This document shows, in pieces, positions 12,737-13,630 of a DNA stretch of 13,630 nt. The first letter of the stretch is position 1; every line of letters begins with the position of its first letter. Location of the stretch: assembly GCA_945900705.1 (NCBI GenBank), contig CAMDKJ010000027.1, positions 1 through 13,630 of the forward strand, read 5' to 3'. The DNA is from Bifidobacterium breve (lineage in GTDB: Bacteria; Actinomycetota; Actinomycetes; S36-B12). Below the pieces are notes generated by a model. That model did no database searches and was not told where the DNA came from. It saw only the letters and a list, made by a program, of their open reading frames with translations. The translations under genes and the position numbers were made by a program.

Positions 12737-13630
12737 TTAGTTAGAGCACCACACTGAGTAATCAGCTGCTCGCGGCACAATCGCCCATCCACGGGTGGTT
12801 GGCCCGGTGGCCTGTCTACCCTGCTCCCACAACACCGACCCGATCACTATGCCATTTGCACTAACTAAGCCGACGTGTTGGCCGATCGCGCACGAGCCCG
12901 TAGGCCGATCCACCACGAGCAATTGCTGGTCTGACTCACCAGGTAGCGCGTCAATTGAGGCACTAGCCAATTCATTCCACCCAGCCGGTACCGGCGCGTC
13001 AATTAGTGCGGGGTCGATGCCAATCGCGAATGGATGTTCCGCATTAGGTGGTGACAAGTCTTCGGCTAACCAAGGTGACGGCTCCGATTGGCCCGAATAC
13101 ACCCATGGTGTCATAACTCCACCGTATGCAACTGACGTAAAGACCGGGCCGGTTTTTGGAGCCTGGCCCAAGTTTGGTGCTAAAACTAGTTCCTTCGCCG
13201 TTGTGGCGAGCGCCGCATCGATGACGCTCTGGGCAATCTGCCCGGTCGAGCGGGGTTCGGAAACTGTCGTAGCGGTTGTTTGATTCGGGGCTTTAATCAA
13301 TAACGGCACGTGCGCAACTTCAGTCCACAGTTGTTGATCGGTATCACCTATGCGCCGATCCCCCGCGACGGTGATGCTGGCGCCGTGATCAGCCGTGATG
13401 ATGATCATCGTGTTCTCAAATAGTCCGTCGGATTTAAGGGTGTCCAAAAGCTCACCAAGTTGGCGATCAAAGTCAACCGCTGAGTTCGCGTAAAGCCTTC
13501 GTTCCATTGATTGCAATTCCGGCGACGTGTATAAGCCGTTTTCGTCGCTGCCAACCATGTGCGCACCCTCCACCACCGGGACTCGGGAGGGATAGATCTC
13601 CTTGCCCTCGCGGTCGACCGACCAAGGAGC
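12737..13630 (-). CDS. Sulfatase / alkaline phosphatase superfamily protein, C-terminal part (runs off right edge)
   Basis: The minus frame is open from the right edge (first codon GCT at 13630) to TAA at 12739-12737, giving 297 visible residues; an internal GTG at 13576 is not the true start because the frame continues upstream as APWSVDREGKEIYPS. The core metal-site motif IIITADHG is present, with the Asp-His pair that binds the active-site metal, preceded by a helix-rich YANSAVDFDRQLGELLDTL and followed by VAHVPLLIKAP, a pattern typical of sulfatase-fold hydrolases and transferases. The N-terminal part with the catalytic Ser/Cys/Thr is outside the window, so sulfatase, phosphodiesterase and phosphoglycerol transferase activity cannot be told apart. 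The last 140 residues form an extra domain of unclear role. Next gene, 21 bp on, is the ROK kinase. Confidence 0.85.
   Translation of the reverse strand, partial: APWSVDREGKEIYPSRVPVVEGAHMVGSDENGLYTSPELQSMERRLYANSAVDFDRQLGELLDTLKSDGLFENTMIIITADHGASITVAGDRRIGDTDQQLWTEVAHVPLLIKAPNQTTATTVSEPRSTGQIAQSVIDAALATTAKELVLAPNLGQAPKTGPVFTSVAYGGVMTPWVYSGQSEPSPWLAEDLSPPNAEHPFAIGIDPALIDAPVPAGWNELASASIDALPGESDQQLLVVDRPTGSCAIGQHVGLVSANGIVIGSVLWEQGRQATGPTTRGWAIVPRAADYSVWCSN

Overview
The window reads as a stretch of chromosome from a moderately high-GC actinobacterium. Pointers are a ROK kinase of the polyphosphate-glucokinase type, an actinobacterial-style HtrA protease with a cytoplasmic Ser/Pro/Tyr-rich tail, a DUF2236 (MpaB-like) oxygenase, a short Zincin_1 metallopeptidase, and many GTG or weak-SD starts. 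I cannot name the genus from sequence alone.

Layout. Positions 1-2655 hold three minus-strand genes: an HtrA-like protease, a DUF2236 protein, and the N-terminus of a secreted protein that leaves the left edge. A strong hairpin lies after the protease gene. Divergently, 2848-5619 (+) encodes a 923-residue secreted subtilase with a nidogen-like domain between propeptide and catalytic domain, a Gly/Ser linker and an IPT/TIG domain. It is closely followed by a Sua5-type threonylcarbamoyl-AMP synthase gene (5644-6633, +). Converging on that, with a 3-bp gap, is a two-gene minus-strand unit: a Zincin_1 metallopeptidase and a HSD10-like short-chain dehydrogenase.

Three tRNA genes follow on the plus strand: Glu(UUC), Asp(GUC) and Phe(GAA). 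The last 38 bases of tRNA-Phe plus one flanking base recur at 10886-10924 (38 of 39 identical). This bounds a 2.7-kb interval (8224-10924) with the anatomy of a small, decayed element integrated at tRNA-Phe. Inside are a secreted phytase-like/esterase-like protein, a 3' remnant of a tyrosine recombinase, and a YefM-YoeB type toxin-antitoxin pair. The pair has two GTAC-centred operator palindromes 12 bp apart just upstream. No intact integrase is present.

Beyond the element, on the minus strand, lie a DUF1566-like lipoprotein, a roughly 300-bp tract without a convincing gene but with a perfect 14-bp palindrome and an acidic open-frame fragment, a ROK/polyphosphate-glucokinase-like kinase, and the C-terminal part of a sulfatase-superfamily protein that leaves the right edge.

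How the parts fit. The left half is mostly envelope and secreted-protein biology (HtrA quality control, large adhesive protease, second Ser/Ala/Thr-linker exoprotein) plus housekeeping tRNA modification. The right half is a tRNA-anchored accessory zone. Most functional calls rest on recognisable family motifs. The island call rests on the 39-bp direct repeat and the recombinase remnant.
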